This document shows positions 42,429 through 50,714 of a DNA stretch of 64,000 bases, piece by piece. The translations under genes were made by a program, and so were the position numbers. A model generated the notes under the pieces. It did not search any database. It was given only the letters and a program-made list of their open reading frames with translations, and was not told where the DNA came from. This DNA comes from Methanofollis formosanus (GTDB taxonomy: Archaea > Halobacteriota > Methanomicrobia > Methanomicrobiales > Methanofollaceae). The stretch lies in NCBI RefSeq assembly GCF_019633745.1, contig NZ_CP037968.1, positions 1,184,789 to 1,248,788 of the forward strand. The letters are read 5' to 3'. Each line of letters opens with the position of its first letter. Positions within the stretch are counted from its first letter, which is position 1.

Positions 42429-42969
42429 TGTAGAATTGCTCATGAGGCGAAAGCACGCCTCAAGCATACGAGATGAAAATATCATCTCAGAACTGGATCA
42501 ATTCTTGACCCTCATCCTTACGAACGAGGAGCGAATCGAAGTCGAGCATCATGCCGCCCCCTGGCTATCTTCGTCGTGGGGGGTTCGGGGGGTTTCCCCC
42601 CGGCGCGAGACGCCAGGAAAGAATCTACGATGAGGGCGGCATGCCTGATCATCACACCTTCCCATATCCTTGCGCCGGGGGCGCTGCCCCCGGACCCCCG
42701 GGACGAAGATAGGGCCGGGAAGGCGGAGGACTGATCATTCAGAAGATGTTTCTGTCCTCTGCATATCAGTCATGAGGAGGGCCAGTGTGATCAAATCCTC
42801 ATTCAAGCCAATAGAGAGGGTCTTCGAGATCATTTTCATGGTAATCTTCACCGCCGTCTCGCGCCGTGGGGCGGCGATTGAAAGGGATCCGCCCACACGC
42901 TGAAGCGCTGCTCAGAAAATGTTCAACCGCGTATGCTTGAGCCAGGGGTTCATGCCCAACTCTCCACAG
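42429..42969. repeat. Mosaic repeat, copy 7: complete element with terminal inverted repeats
   Basis: Left end module 42429-42480 (TGTAGAATTGCTCATGAGGC and CGCCTCAAGCATACGAGATG), with a perfect TGAGGCG-AAAGCA-CGCCTCA stem. Then GAATCGAAGTCGAGCATCAT, core 42552-42636, a third module (GCGCCGGGGGCGCTGCCCCC to GGGAAGGC, ~42650-42730), the shared linker (42734-42855) and the right end module 42969-42915 on the minus strand (TGTGGAGAGTTGGGCATGAA). About 540 bp, MITE-like, no ORF. Confidence 0.85.
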
Positions 42970-43011
42970 CCGAAAAAAGAGATTTATGCAGGAAGAGGAG
43001 GTTCGCCCCTC

Positions 43012-43938
43012 TCAGGCCTGTTCCATCAGCGTCTTGGAGACGATGTACTCGCCCTTCGCCTCGCGGGTCGTGCCCACGATGAGCCACTGCGTATCGCCGT
43101 GCTGCTCCAGGACGCCCTGGGCCTCGATCACCTCGCCGGCCAGCGCCTGGCCCGAGTAGGTGTGGGTGAACGAGATCACCCGCGAGACCGCGTCGTGCTC
43201 CACCTCATAGACCGCGGGGGCGTCGAAGGCGTTGGAGGCGTCGGTGACCGTAGCCTCGATCCGCGTTCTCCCGAGTTCCTTCCCCCGGCCAGTCGGGGCC
43301 GAGGCAAGGGCGTCGTACGACCGCGTGTACAGCAGGTCGAAGTAGGTGTCGCCGAACTCGCCGCGGTTCCACTTGCGCGACTCGTGGAGGACGAAGGTCT
43401 CGAAGGAGATCTCCGGGATGCGTTTGGTGTAGACCTTGCGCCACATCTCCTCGCTCATCCGCGGGAGCTTCCCGGCCTCGACCAGGCGCTTCAGCTGCGC
43501 CTGCGCCGCGAACCAGGCCGGGCCGTAGACCACCAGGTCGATGTCGGAGGCCCCGTTTTCAAGGCCGAGCACCCGCGACCCCGTGCATCCGACCGTACCG
43601 GCCTGGAGATCGAGGGAGTCGAGAAGACGCTGAACGCGAGGATCGCGCGAAGCGATCCAAGCCATCCGCTCGTCGGGCTTGTAGACCTGCACGATATCGC
43701 CGCGCGGCACCCGGTGAAGGTCGTCGAGATATTCGGGCTTGTGCTTTCTGATATACTCGAAGGCCGGTCCGAAATCCAGTTTGGTGTACCGCCGACCATC
43801 CGGGTCGACCCGCTCGCCGTGCTCGTCAGGGGCGTACCTGAGCACGCACCCGACCCGTTCGTCGTTGTCATATGCCGAGACGGCATAGATCCGGCCGTCG
43901 GTATCCTCGATAAAATCGCGTAGTCTGATCGCTTTCAT
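43012..43938 (-). CDS. Archaeal nucleotidyltransferase-domain protein
   Basis: 308 residues. A polymerase-beta-type nucleotidyltransferase motif lies in the middle: GCTGSRVLGLENGASDIDLV (GS-x-DxD, about residues 117-136). The N-terminal part (MKAIRLRDFIEDTDGRIYAV) and the C-terminal VIEAQGVLEQHG segment are outside the catalytic domain and recur in archaeal proteins of this type, which are annotated as DNA polymerase beta-like. Substrate unknown. Starts by overlapping 4 bp with the Sua5 stop, so coupled to t6A synthesis genes in one operon. Confidence 0.78.
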   Translation of the reverse strand: MKAIRLRDFIEDTDGRIYAVSAYDNDERVGCVLRYAPDEHGERVDPDGRRYTKLDFGPAFEYIRKHKPEYLDDLHRVPRGDIVQVYKPDERMAWIASRDPRVQRLLDSLDLQAGTVGCTGSRVLGLENGASDIDLVVYGPAWFAAQAQLKRLVEAGKLPRMSEEMWRKVYTKRIPEISFETFVLHESRKWNRGEFGDTYFDLLYTRSYDALASAPTGRGKELGRTRIEATVTDASNAFDAPAVYEVEHDAVSRVISFTHTYSGQALAGEVIEAQGVLEQHGDTQWLIVGTTREAKGEYIVSKTLMEQA

Positions 43939-44516
43939 TCCAATGCTCCCAGAAATGCTCCGACCTCCTCGATCAGTGCACCCTGACGCAGGACCCTGCG
44001 GTGCACCAGGTCGACGACGGTGCTCGGGGTCCCGCGCAGCACGCCGCCGTCGATGAGAAAGTCGTGGGGGACGTGGACCTGGTCGGGAGTGATCGGGTCG
44101 GGGCCTCCGTGGATATTTGCGCTCGTCGCCGTGATCGGGGCGTCGAGTTCCCGGATCAGGGCGAGGGCGACCGGGTGGTCGGGGAACCTGACCCCGATAG
44201 TGCCGGTGCCGCCGGTGAGGGACGTCGGGAGGCAGGACTTCGCCTTCAGCACGACCGTCACCGGGCCGGGCAGGAACCGGTCGACAAACCTCTCGGCCGC
44301 TTCGTCGAGACGGGCGATCGCACCGAGCATCTCGATATCGCAGACCGCCACCGAGACCGGCAGGGAGGGCGGCCGCATCTTCGCCTCGTACACCCGCTCG
44401 ACGGCAAGTTCGGAGAGCGCATCGGCCCCGAGGCCGTAGATCGTGTCGGTCGGGTAGACCACCAGTCCGTCGCGTCTGAGCACGCGGACCGCCTTCTGGA
44501 TGACCGCTTCGTCCAT
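43935..44516 (-). CDS. sua5: Threonylcarbamoyl-AMP synthase (Sua5/YrdC)
   Basis: 193 residues from ATG 44516 (MDEAVIQKAVRVLRRDGLVV). YrdC domain: VVYPTDTIYGLGADA, KMRPPSLPVSV, RFLPGPVTVVLKA, and IGVRFPDHPVALALIRELDA with ITATSANIHGG. Makes threonylcarbamoyl-AMP from Thr, bicarbonate and ATP for t6A37 modification of tRNA. The KEOPS subunit Pcc1, which acts later in the pathway, is encoded at 55.8 kb. The short C-terminal Sua5 domain is missing, so it is a YrdC-type minimal form. Overlaps the next gene by 4 bp. Confidence 0.92.
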   Translation of the reverse strand: MDEAVIQKAVRVLRRDGLVVYPTDTIYGLGADALSELAVERVYEAKMRPPSLPVSVAVCDIEMLGAIARLDEAAERFVDRFLPGPVTVVLKAKSCLPTSLTGGTGTIGVRFPDHPVALALIRELDAPITATSANIHGGPDPITPDQVHVPHDFLIDGGVLRGTPSTVVDLVHRRVLRQGALIEEVGAFLGALE

Positions 44517-44517
44517 C

Positions 44518-45219
44518 TTAAAACTCCTGCCCGCGGACGCGGGCGATATTGAAGACCGCACGCTTCGAGATGTGCATCACGGCAAAGACCCCGGCCTGGA
44601 TGGGGTCGGTGACCACCAGGTCGGCGTGCCTGGGGACGCTCCCGGCCATCTTCAGGGCGACGACCGGGATCCCGGCCGCCCGCACGCGGTCGACCGCCGT
44701 GGAGATCGTCCCCCCCATCAGGGACCCGGCCAGGACCAGGATCGAGGCCCTGGGCAGGCGGGCGACGGCTTCCACCGCCTCGGCCAGGTCTTTCTCGCCG
44801 ACGAGCGGGATGGTGTCCACCGAGATCCGCTCGCCCCTGATATTGTGGCGGTCGGCCTCGTTCACCGCGCCGAGCGCCACCTGCGCCACCTGCGCCCCGC
44901 CGCCGATGATGATCACTCTGGACCCGAAGATCTTGGAGAAGGTGTCGAGGGTGGTGACCTGCTGCATCGTCGGAACGGCGAGCAGGTCGGCGATCACCTT
45001 CCCGATCCCGCCGGCACACTCGACCTCGAAATAAAAGAGCGCTCTTCCCGCGTGGTCGCCGGAGTGCAGGATCGACTGCTGGACGGTGACCACGTTCACC
45101 CCGTTGGCGGCCATGATGGCGGCGATGTCGCGCAGGACGCCAGGCTGGTTCTCGGCGATGATGCTGACCGCGTGGAGCTCGAGGATCTCAAGTGCGTGCA
45201 GGTGTTCGGTCTCTTCCAT
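44518..45219 (-). CDS. ACT-domain protein with DUF5612-type C-terminus
   Basis: 233 residues. Residues ~10-80 are an ACT domain (AVSIIAENQPGVLRDIAAIM then ANGVNVVTVQQS), a small ligand-binding fold that often senses amino acids. The rest is Rossmann-like with RVIIIGGGAQVAQVALGAVN, ASILVLAGSLMGGTISTAVD and RVRAAGIPVVALKMAGSV, matching DUF5612 of methanogens. It likely binds a nucleotide or sugar-like ligand and the ACT domain controls it. Its stop abuts the Sua5 start by two bases, so they share an operon. Function unknown. Confidence 0.75.
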   Translation of the reverse strand: MEETEHLHALEILELHAVSIIAENQPGVLRDIAAIMAANGVNVVTVQQSILHSGDHAGRALFYFEVECAGGIGKVIADLLAVPTMQQVTTLDTFSKIFGSRVIIIGGGAQVAQVALGAVNEADRHNIRGERISVDTIPLVGEKDLAEAVEAVARLPRASILVLAGSLMGGTISTAVDRVRAAGIPVVALKMAGSVPRHADLVVTDPIQAGVFAVMHISKRAVFNIARVRGQEF

Positions 45220-45349
45220 ATGCTACAGAGACAGGGATCCGGCCTGTCCCCCTCCTTTTGCAATATGAATCATTGACGGCCGTACCCTTTAAGGTGTTTC
45301 ATTCTGCGCATCGCGCGGCCGGGAAAAATGATGGAGATTGATGTTCCGG

Positions 45350-46204
45350 CTACTCTTCTGCCCCTTCGGGTTCGAGCCCGAGGGCCGCAAAGACCTCGTC
45401 TTGCCCGAGGCGGTCGATCATCTGGCCAAGACGTTCACCCTGCCGGGTGTGCTCCGCGAAATAGTCGATGACCCGGCCGACGAGGGCCGGGGCTTCCTCT
45501 TCGGGGACGAGGCCGGCGAGGCGGGTGCCGGCCCTGACCCGGCGGCCGGCCCGGCCGCCGAGGAAGAGGGTGAGCCCCTGCTCGCGGACCGAGATGGCGT
45601 CCTTCGGGCAGACGGCGATGCAGTCGCCGCACCCGATGCAGCGCTCCGTCGAGAAGACGAACGCCCCCTCGTCGACCGAGACCACGCCCTCCCGGCAGAT
45701 CCTGACACAGGCCCCGCACCCGGTGCAGGCGTCGGCGTCGAAGGTGGGGTAGGCCCGGGCCATCAGCCCGATGTCGTTGAACTGCACTCTGGCGCAGTTG
45801 TTCGGGCACCCGGCGATCCCGATCTTGATCTTTCTGGGAAGGGCCCGGCCGCCCTGCGCCTCCTCGATCGTCCGGGCGAGGGCCTGGGTGTCGGCGCACC
45901 CGTGCCGGCAGACCGTGCCCTTGCAGGCGACGACCGACCGCACCGTCGGGCCGGTGCTCCCGGTCTCCAGGCCGACCGCCGCCAGGGCCGCCGCCACGGC
46001 TTCGGCGTCCTCGCGCCTGACCCCGGGGATCTCCAGGTTCAGCCTGAAGGTCGCTCCCACATAGCCCCGGCCGTACTCCTTCGCCGCCGCGCCGACGACC
46101 GCCAGTTGTTCGGTCGTGAGGTTCCCGGCCCTGGCCTTCACCCGCACCGAGACATAGCCCTTCTCTTTCTGCGGCAGGATACCGCTCAGTTTTGTGCCCG
46201 TCAT
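45350..46204 (-). CDS. Small siroheme sulfite/nitrite reductase-like protein (Dsr-LP type)
   Basis: 284 residues. N-terminal nitrite/sulfite-reductase half-domain (KARAGNLTTEQLAVVGAAAK), the siroheme/[4Fe-4S] pattern VACKGTVCRHGCADT and IGIAGCPNNCARVQ, then two ferredoxin clusters ACTGCGACVRICREG and CIGCGDCIAVCPKD. Methanogens carry several such small proteins related to F420-dependent sulfite reductase; some reduce sulfite, many are untested. It lies a few bases after thiE, so sulfur supply for thiazole or cofactor synthesis is a plausible context. Electron donor unknown. Confidence 0.88.
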   Translation of the reverse strand: MTGTKLSGILPQKEKGYVSVRVKARAGNLTTEQLAVVGAAAKEYGRGYVGATFRLNLEIPGVRREDAEAVAAALAAVGLETGSTGPTVRSVVACKGTVCRHGCADTQALARTIEEAQGGRALPRKIKIGIAGCPNNCARVQFNDIGLMARAYPTFDADACTGCGACVRICREGVVSVDEGAFVFSTERCIGCGDCIAVCPKDAISVREQGLTLFLGGRAGRRVRAGTRLAGLVPEEEAPALVGRVIDYFAEHTRQGERLGQMIDRLGQDEVFAALGLEPEGAEE

Positions 46205-46212
46205 GTGTCGGA

Positions 46213-46890
46213 TCAGGGTTGGACCGGATCCGGCATCAACCTGCCCGAAGCAACGAGCATGTCGGCTTTTGCCGCGGTGATGAGAGTTTTCATCCGGCGG
46301 GCCGCGCGTACCGCGTCCTCCTGACCGACGACCGCCGAGACGACGGCAACCCCGTCGGCGCCCGCGGCGATGACCTCGGCCACGTTCTCTGGGCCGATGC
46401 CGCCGATCCCGAGCAGGGGGACGGCAACCGCGGATTTGATCTCGCGCAGCGCCGCCAGGCCGTGGCCTGGCCCGGCGTCGGCCTTGGTGCCGGTCGAGAA
46501 GGTGGGGCTGAGGGCGAGATAGTCGGCCCCGCCGTCGACCGCGGCCCGCGCCTCGGCAATGGTTCCCACCGAGACCCCGATGATGAACCCGGGCGGGGCG
46601 AGGAGCCGCGCCTCTTCCACCGGGAGGTCGTCCTGCCCGAGGTGGACGCCGTCGGCACCTGCGGCGAGGGCGACGTCCAGGCGATCGTTGACGATGAGGC
46701 GGGCGCCGGCGTCTTCGGTGACCGCCCGGATCGCACGCGCCTCCTCCAGGAGGGCGGCGGTGCCCATCCCTTTGTCCCGGAGTTGAACCACGTCGGCCCC
46801 GCCGGCGACGGCGAGACTGGCCTGCTCGAGATGGGAGCGGCCGAGGCCGACCTCGCTGTCGGTGACGACGTACAGGTCGTACGCCGCCAT
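46213..46890 (-). CDS. thiE: Thiamine-phosphate synthase
   Basis: 225 residues. TIM-barrel marks: ADVVQLRDKGM, RLIVNDRLDVALAAGADGVH, LGQDDLPVEEARLL, DYLALSPTFSTGTKADAG and the phosphate loop VPLLGIGGIGPENV. Couples HMP-PP with hydroxyethylthiazole phosphate to thiamine phosphate. The ATG shares one base with the thiM stop (TGATG), so the two salvage steps are made together. No TPP riboswitch motif was seen upstream. Confidence 0.95.
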   Translation of the reverse strand: MAAYDLYVVTDSEVGLGRSHLEQASLAVAGGADVVQLRDKGMGTAALLEEARAIRAVTEDAGARLIVNDRLDVALAAGADGVHLGQDDLPVEEARLLAPPGFIIGVSVGTIAEARAAVDGGADYLALSPTFSTGTKADAGPGHGLAALREIKSAVAVPLLGIGGIGPENVAEVIAAGADGVAVVSAVVGQEDAVRAARRMKTLITAAKADMLVASGRLMPDPVQP

Positions 46891-47699
46891 CAGACGACCT
46901 CCAGCCGCGCCTCCTCCTCGAGGTCTTCAGGGGTCAGGGCGTAGAGTTCGTCGAAGAGCGCCGTCCTGAAGGAGTACGGTCCCCGCGCACCCGCGGCCGC
47001 CTGCTCCCCGGCACGCCCGAAAGCGGCCAGGGCCGCGGCCGCACCGACGAGGGGATCGTCGGCGACGGCCACGAACGAACCGACCACCGAGGAGGCCATG
47101 CACCCGGTGCCTGAGAGACGGTCCATCATCGCGTGGCCGTTTTTGACCAGCACGACCCTTTCGCCGTCGGTGACGACGTCGGTCTCGTCGGTCATCGCCA
47201 CCACCGTGCCGGTCGCCAGGGCGCAGGCCTTCGCCGTCTCGACCGGGTCGCCGGCAAGTCCGCACGAGTCCACGCCTCTTACCTTCCCGCCGGCACCGGC
47301 CAGGACGCCGATCTCCCCGGCGTTCCCTTTCAGCACGGCGACCTTCACCTCCTTGAGGATCCGCAGCACCGCATCGGTCCGCAACGCCGTCGCCCCGGCC
47401 CCGACGGGATCGAGGACGACCGGCACGCCGAGTTCGTTCGCCCGCTTGCCCGCGAGGAGCATCGACTCCACCTGGGCCGGGTTAAGCGTCCCGATGTTGA
47501 GGACAAGCACCCCGGCCGCCGCGACCATCTCGGCCGACTCTTCGGCGGCCTCGGCCATCACCGGGGCAGCCCCGGCACAGATGGTGATGTTGGCGCAGTC
47601 GTTGATCGTCACGGTGTTGGTGATGTGGTGTACGAGCGGCCGTGTCTCTCGCACCTGCGAGAGGAGGGCAGCGCAGATCTTCGCATCCATGGTTGTCAT
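46890..47699 (-). CDS. thiM: Hydroxyethylthiazole kinase
   Basis: 269 residues from ATG 47699 (MTTMDAKICAALL); the frame is open to 47747 and ATG 47690 also exists. ThiM ribokinase-like family: PLVHHITNTVTINDCANITI, VPVVLDPVGAGATALRTD, LKGNAGEIGVLAG, and the catalytic DRLSGTGCMASSVVGSFVAV. Phosphorylates thiazole alcohol for salvage; thiE follows with one-base overlap. Upstream is a coupled 122-aa gene of unknown function and a cysteine desulfurase. Confidence 0.95.
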   Translation of the reverse strand: MTTMDAKICAALLSQVRETRPLVHHITNTVTINDCANITICAGAAPVMAEAAEESAEMVAAAGVLVLNIGTLNPAQVESMLLAGKRANELGVPVVLDPVGAGATALRTDAVLRILKEVKVAVLKGNAGEIGVLAGAGGKVRGVDSCGLAGDPVETAKACALATGTVVAMTDETDVVTDGERVVLVKNGHAMMDRLSGTGCMASSVVGSFVAVADDPLVGAAAALAAFGRAGEQAAAGARGPYSFRTALFDELYALTPEDLEEEARLEVV

Positions 47700-47743
47700 G
47701 AAAAATGGATCGGGTGAGATGAGAGGTGTTGCGGTGGGGGCAG

Positions 47744-48112
47744 TCACCTGCCGTACAGGTGCTCGTGCACCCGCGTCATCAGCGCCGCCTCGCGCCGTTT
47801 CAATGTCTGGAAGTCGGGGTCGCCGTCGCGGTACAGCGCGAAGAGCGAGTACAGAAAGTCGGTCGTCAGGTCCATCGCTTCGCGCCTGAACCGCACCTCG
47901 ACGGTCGTGTCCCCGGCAAAGCCCTTGATGGAGAAACAGTCGGGTTTGTCGAAGGTGTAGAAACCCTCGCCGACGCCGGGCATCGCCGTCACCTCCCCGA
48001 ACTCCCGGAGATACGAGAAGAACTCCCGAGTCAGGGGAGCGCTCAGCACGAACTCCTTCATCAGGGTGCCGTCGGCACAGGACTTATGCCGGATCGACCT
48101 GACAATCCGCAT
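47744..48112 (-). CDS. Hypothetical protein between cysteine desulfurase and thiM
   Basis: 122 residues, no family recognised. ATG 48112 has GGGAGGTGG as ribosome binding site and overlaps the desulfurase gene by 29 bp, which argues for tight coupling. The sequence is compact and mixed alpha/beta (VLSAPLTREFFSYLREFGEV, FAGDTTVEVRFRREAMDLTT, and a helical end YRDGDPDFQTLKRREAALMT). Only two Cys (residues 12 and 59) are present, so a metal-cluster protein is unlikely. A sulfur carrier or regulator for its neighbours is possible but not shown. Confidence 0.7.
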   Translation of the reverse strand: MRIVRSIRHKSCADGTLMKEFVLSAPLTREFFSYLREFGEVTAMPGVGEGFYTFDKPDCFSIKGFAGDTTVEVRFRREAMDLTTDFLYSLFALYRDGDPDFQTLKRREAALMTRVHEHLYGR

Positions 48113-49256
48113 GGCGTGCCACCTCCCTGATCGCGCGGGCCGCGGTTCTGCATTCCTCGTCGGTGGTGAACCAGGAGAGACTGAGCCGCACGCACCCTTC
48201 CCCGCCGTCGATGGCCCGGTGCACCAGGGGGGCGCAGTGGAGCCCGGTCCTCCCGACCACGCCGTAGGCGCGGGCCAGGATGAACCCGAGATCGTCGTCG
48301 TCCATGCCCTGGATGGAGAAGGAGACGATCGGGAGCGCGGGGCGTTCAGTGTAGACGAGGATGTTTTGCTCGGCCTGGAGTTCCCTGATGATCAGTGCCG
48401 TCTGGCGTTCGGCCTTCTCCGCGATGGCGGCCGTGCCGACCGACCGGACGAACGCCACGCCGGCCGCGAGCGCCGCCAGGCCGGGGTAGTTGGGCGTCCC
48501 GGCCTCGAAGCGTTCTGGCATTTCCCGCGGCTGGAGAAGGGAGAACGAATCGGTCCCGGTGCCCCCGACCCGCACCGGCGCCACCGCGTCGGGGTCGCGG
48601 ATATAGAACCCGCCGGTCCCTGAGATGCCAAAGAGGCCTTTGTGCCCGGTGAAGACGTAGGCGTCGACCGGGAGCGTCCCCAGGTCCACCGGAATGTGCC
48701 CGGCGGTCTGCGCCCCGTCGACGATGAAATAGACTCCGTGCTCACGGAGGACCGCCCCGATCGCCCCGACGTCCTGCACGGTGCCGAGGACATTGCTCCC
48801 GTGCGCCATGACCATGAGCCGCGTCTCCGGGCGGAGGGCCGCCCGCACCGCCGCCGGGGAGACGGTCCCGTCCTCCTCGAAGGGGACGACGGTGAGCGTG
48901 ATCCGCCCCTCGTGTTCCAGTTCGTGGAGCGGCCGCAGCACCGAGTTGTGGTCGAGGGCGGTGGTGAGGACATGGCAGGGGCCGGGATGGGCGGCGAGGA
49001 ATCCGTGGATGAGGAGGTTGAGCGAGTCGGTGGCATTCTGCGTGAAGATATAGTGCTCCGCGGGCCCGGCATGGAAGAGGCCGGCCAGGGCCTCGCGGGC
49101 GAGGGTCGGGTAGTCCTCGCCCTGCGTTCCCGCGGTCCGGCCCGACCCGAAGACCGGGGCGGCGAGGGCGGCCATGGTCGCCTCGATCACCGCCGCCGGT
49201 TTGGGCCAGGTCGTCGCGGCGTTGTTCAGGTAAATTATCGGTTGATCGTCTCTCAT
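48084..49256 (-). CDS. Cysteine desulfurase-family PLP enzyme (class V aminotransferase)
   Basis: 390 residues from ATG 49256. Opening IIYLNNAATTWPKP marks the SufS-like branch annotated as cysteine desulfurase family. PLP lysine in VFTGHKGLFGISG, stacking His in LTTALDHNSVLRP, VDGAQTAGH for the cofactor Asp, and the mobile loop Cys in GRTGLHCAPLVHRA. Removes sulfur from cysteine as a persulfide. It starts the run desulfurase - 122-aa protein - thiM - thiE - siroheme protein, so sulfur transfer is the probable theme. Many methanogens do not use cysteine desulfurase for bulk Fe-S assembly, which makes the context notable. Confidence 0.9.
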   Translation of the reverse strand: MRDDQPIIYLNNAATTWPKPAAVIEATMAALAAPVFGSGRTAGTQGEDYPTLAREALAGLFHAGPAEHYIFTQNATDSLNLLIHGFLAAHPGPCHVLTTALDHNSVLRPLHELEHEGRITLTVVPFEEDGTVSPAAVRAALRPETRLMVMAHGSNVLGTVQDVGAIGAVLREHGVYFIVDGAQTAGHIPVDLGTLPVDAYVFTGHKGLFGISGTGGFYIRDPDAVAPVRVGGTGTDSFSLLQPREMPERFEAGTPNYPGLAALAAGVAFVRSVGTAAIAEKAERQTALIIRELQAEQNILVYTERPALPIVSFSIQGMDDDDLGFILARAYGVVGRTGLHCAPLVHRAIDGGEGCVRLSLSWFTTDEECRTAARAIREVARHADCQVDPA

Positions 49257-49379
49257 GCTCTTCGCTGTCACTGTACTCTGCCGAGCACACCAAAAATGTG
49301 ATGATCAGGGCCGGCGCACCGGACCCATGCTTTTTTTGGACCGTCCTGCGAAGTCCTCATTCAACGACGCGGTGGAACC

Positions 49380-50579
49380 ATGCAGTACAGGACCGTACCG
49401 AAAAACGGCGACAGACTCTCCGCCCTCGGGTTCGGTGCCATGCGTCTCCCGACACGGATGGGCCGGATCGACGAGGCGCGGGCGATCAAACAGATCAGGA
49501 GTGCCATCGAGAGCGGCGTCAACTATCTCGACACCGCCTATCCCTATCATGGCGGCGAGAGCGAGCGCGTCCTGGGCAAGGCCCTCGAGGACGGCTACCG
49601 GGAGCGGGTGAAGATCGCCGACAAACTCTCCCCCTGGCTCGTCGACTCGCGGGAAGAGATGGAGCGGATCCTGGAGATCCAGTTGAACCGCCTCAGGACC
49701 GATCACATCGACTACTACCTCCTCCACATGCTCGACGCCCGCTCGTGGAAGAAACTGGTCGACCTGGACGTCTTCGCCTTCCTGGAGGCGGCACGGGACG
49801 CCGGGACGATCACGAACATCGGGTTCTCCTTCCACGGCGACCGCAAGACCTTCAGGGAGATCATCGACGCCTATGACTGGACGTTCTGCCAGATCCAGTA
49901 CAATTTCCTCGACGAGGAGGTCCAGGCCGGACGGGAGGGCCTGGCATATGCGGCGTCGAAGCAGATCGCCGTGATGGTCATGGAACCCCTGCGGGGCGGG
50001 ATGCTTGCCGGCGACCTGCCGGACGAGGCGCAGGCGGCCTACGACCGCTCAGGGCTCTCCCGCACCCCGGCAGAGTGGGCGCTGCGATGGATCTGGGACC
50101 ATCCCGACGTGACGACCGTCCTCTCGGGCATGAACGACGAGCGCCACATCCGCGAGAACCTCCTGACCTGCGAGGACGCCCTGCCGGGTTCGATGACCGA
50201 TGCCGAGCGTGCCGTCGTCGACGAGGTGAAGGCCGTCTACAAACGGCTGATCAGGGTCGACTGCACCGGGTGTGCGTACTGCATGCCCTGCCCCTTCGGC
50301 GTCAACATCCCGCAGTGCTTCCACTTCTACAACCAGTACCACATGACCGGCAACCGACTCATGACACGAGGGTTTTACATCGGGCAGGTGATCGGCTTCG
50401 ACGACAACCCGGCCAACGCCTCGCGCTGCCGGAGCTGCGGGAAATGTCTCGGCGCATGTCCGCAGGGGATCGATATTCCCCGTGAACTGAAAAAGGTCGG
50501 GCGGGACCTCGACGGGCTTGCGACAAAACTGATGACCCCGCTGGTGAAGATGGTGATGACGAAGCGGCAGAGGGAGTGA
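49380..50579 (+). CDS. Aldo/keto reductase with C-terminal ferredoxin domain
   Basis: 399 residues. N-terminal ~270 residues form the AKR barrel: LSALGFGAMRLPT, GVNYLDTAYPYHGGESE with the catalytic Asp/Tyr, KIADKLSPW with Lys, and DHIDYYLLHMLD. C-terminal part has two cluster motifs: CTGCAYCMPCPFGVNIPQCF and CRSCGKCLGACPQGIDIP. This is the iron-sulfur AKR type found in anaerobes, which can link ferredoxin with carbonyl reduction. Substrate unknown. Single gene, divergent from the desulfurase operon. Confidence 0.92.
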   Translation: MQYRTVPKNGDRLSALGFGAMRLPTRMGRIDEARAIKQIRSAIESGVNYLDTAYPYHGGESERVLGKALEDGYRERVKIADKLSPWLVDSREEMERILEIQLNRLRTDHIDYYLLHMLDARSWKKLVDLDVFAFLEAARDAGTITNIGFSFHGDRKTFREIIDAYDWTFCQIQYNFLDEEVQAGREGLAYAASKQIAVMVMEPLRGGMLAGDLPDEAQAAYDRSGLSRTPAEWALRWIWDHPDVTTVLSGMNDERHIRENLLTCEDALPGSMTDAERAVVDEVKAVYKRLIRVDCTGCAYCMPCPFGVNIPQCFHFYNQYHMTGNRLMTRGFYIGQVIGFDDNPANASRCRSCGKCLGACPQGIDIPRELKKVGRDLDGLATKLMTPLVKMVMTKRQRE

Positions 50580-50714
50580 ACTGCCTGAGATTTGGAAGAA
50601 CAAGGGGGAGGAAAAAATAGATTGGGTGATGGATACCTCATGCAGAGATCGGGGCAGGGGGTGGTGCCCGTCCCCTCAATCTTTATGGATGAGGGCAGGA
50701 GATCCTGAGTAATT

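Noticed and set aside
47700-47760. TPP riboswitch ahead of thiM
   Set aside because: There is no room for an aptamer, since thiM follows a coupled upstream gene, and no conserved CTGAGA-type motif was found.
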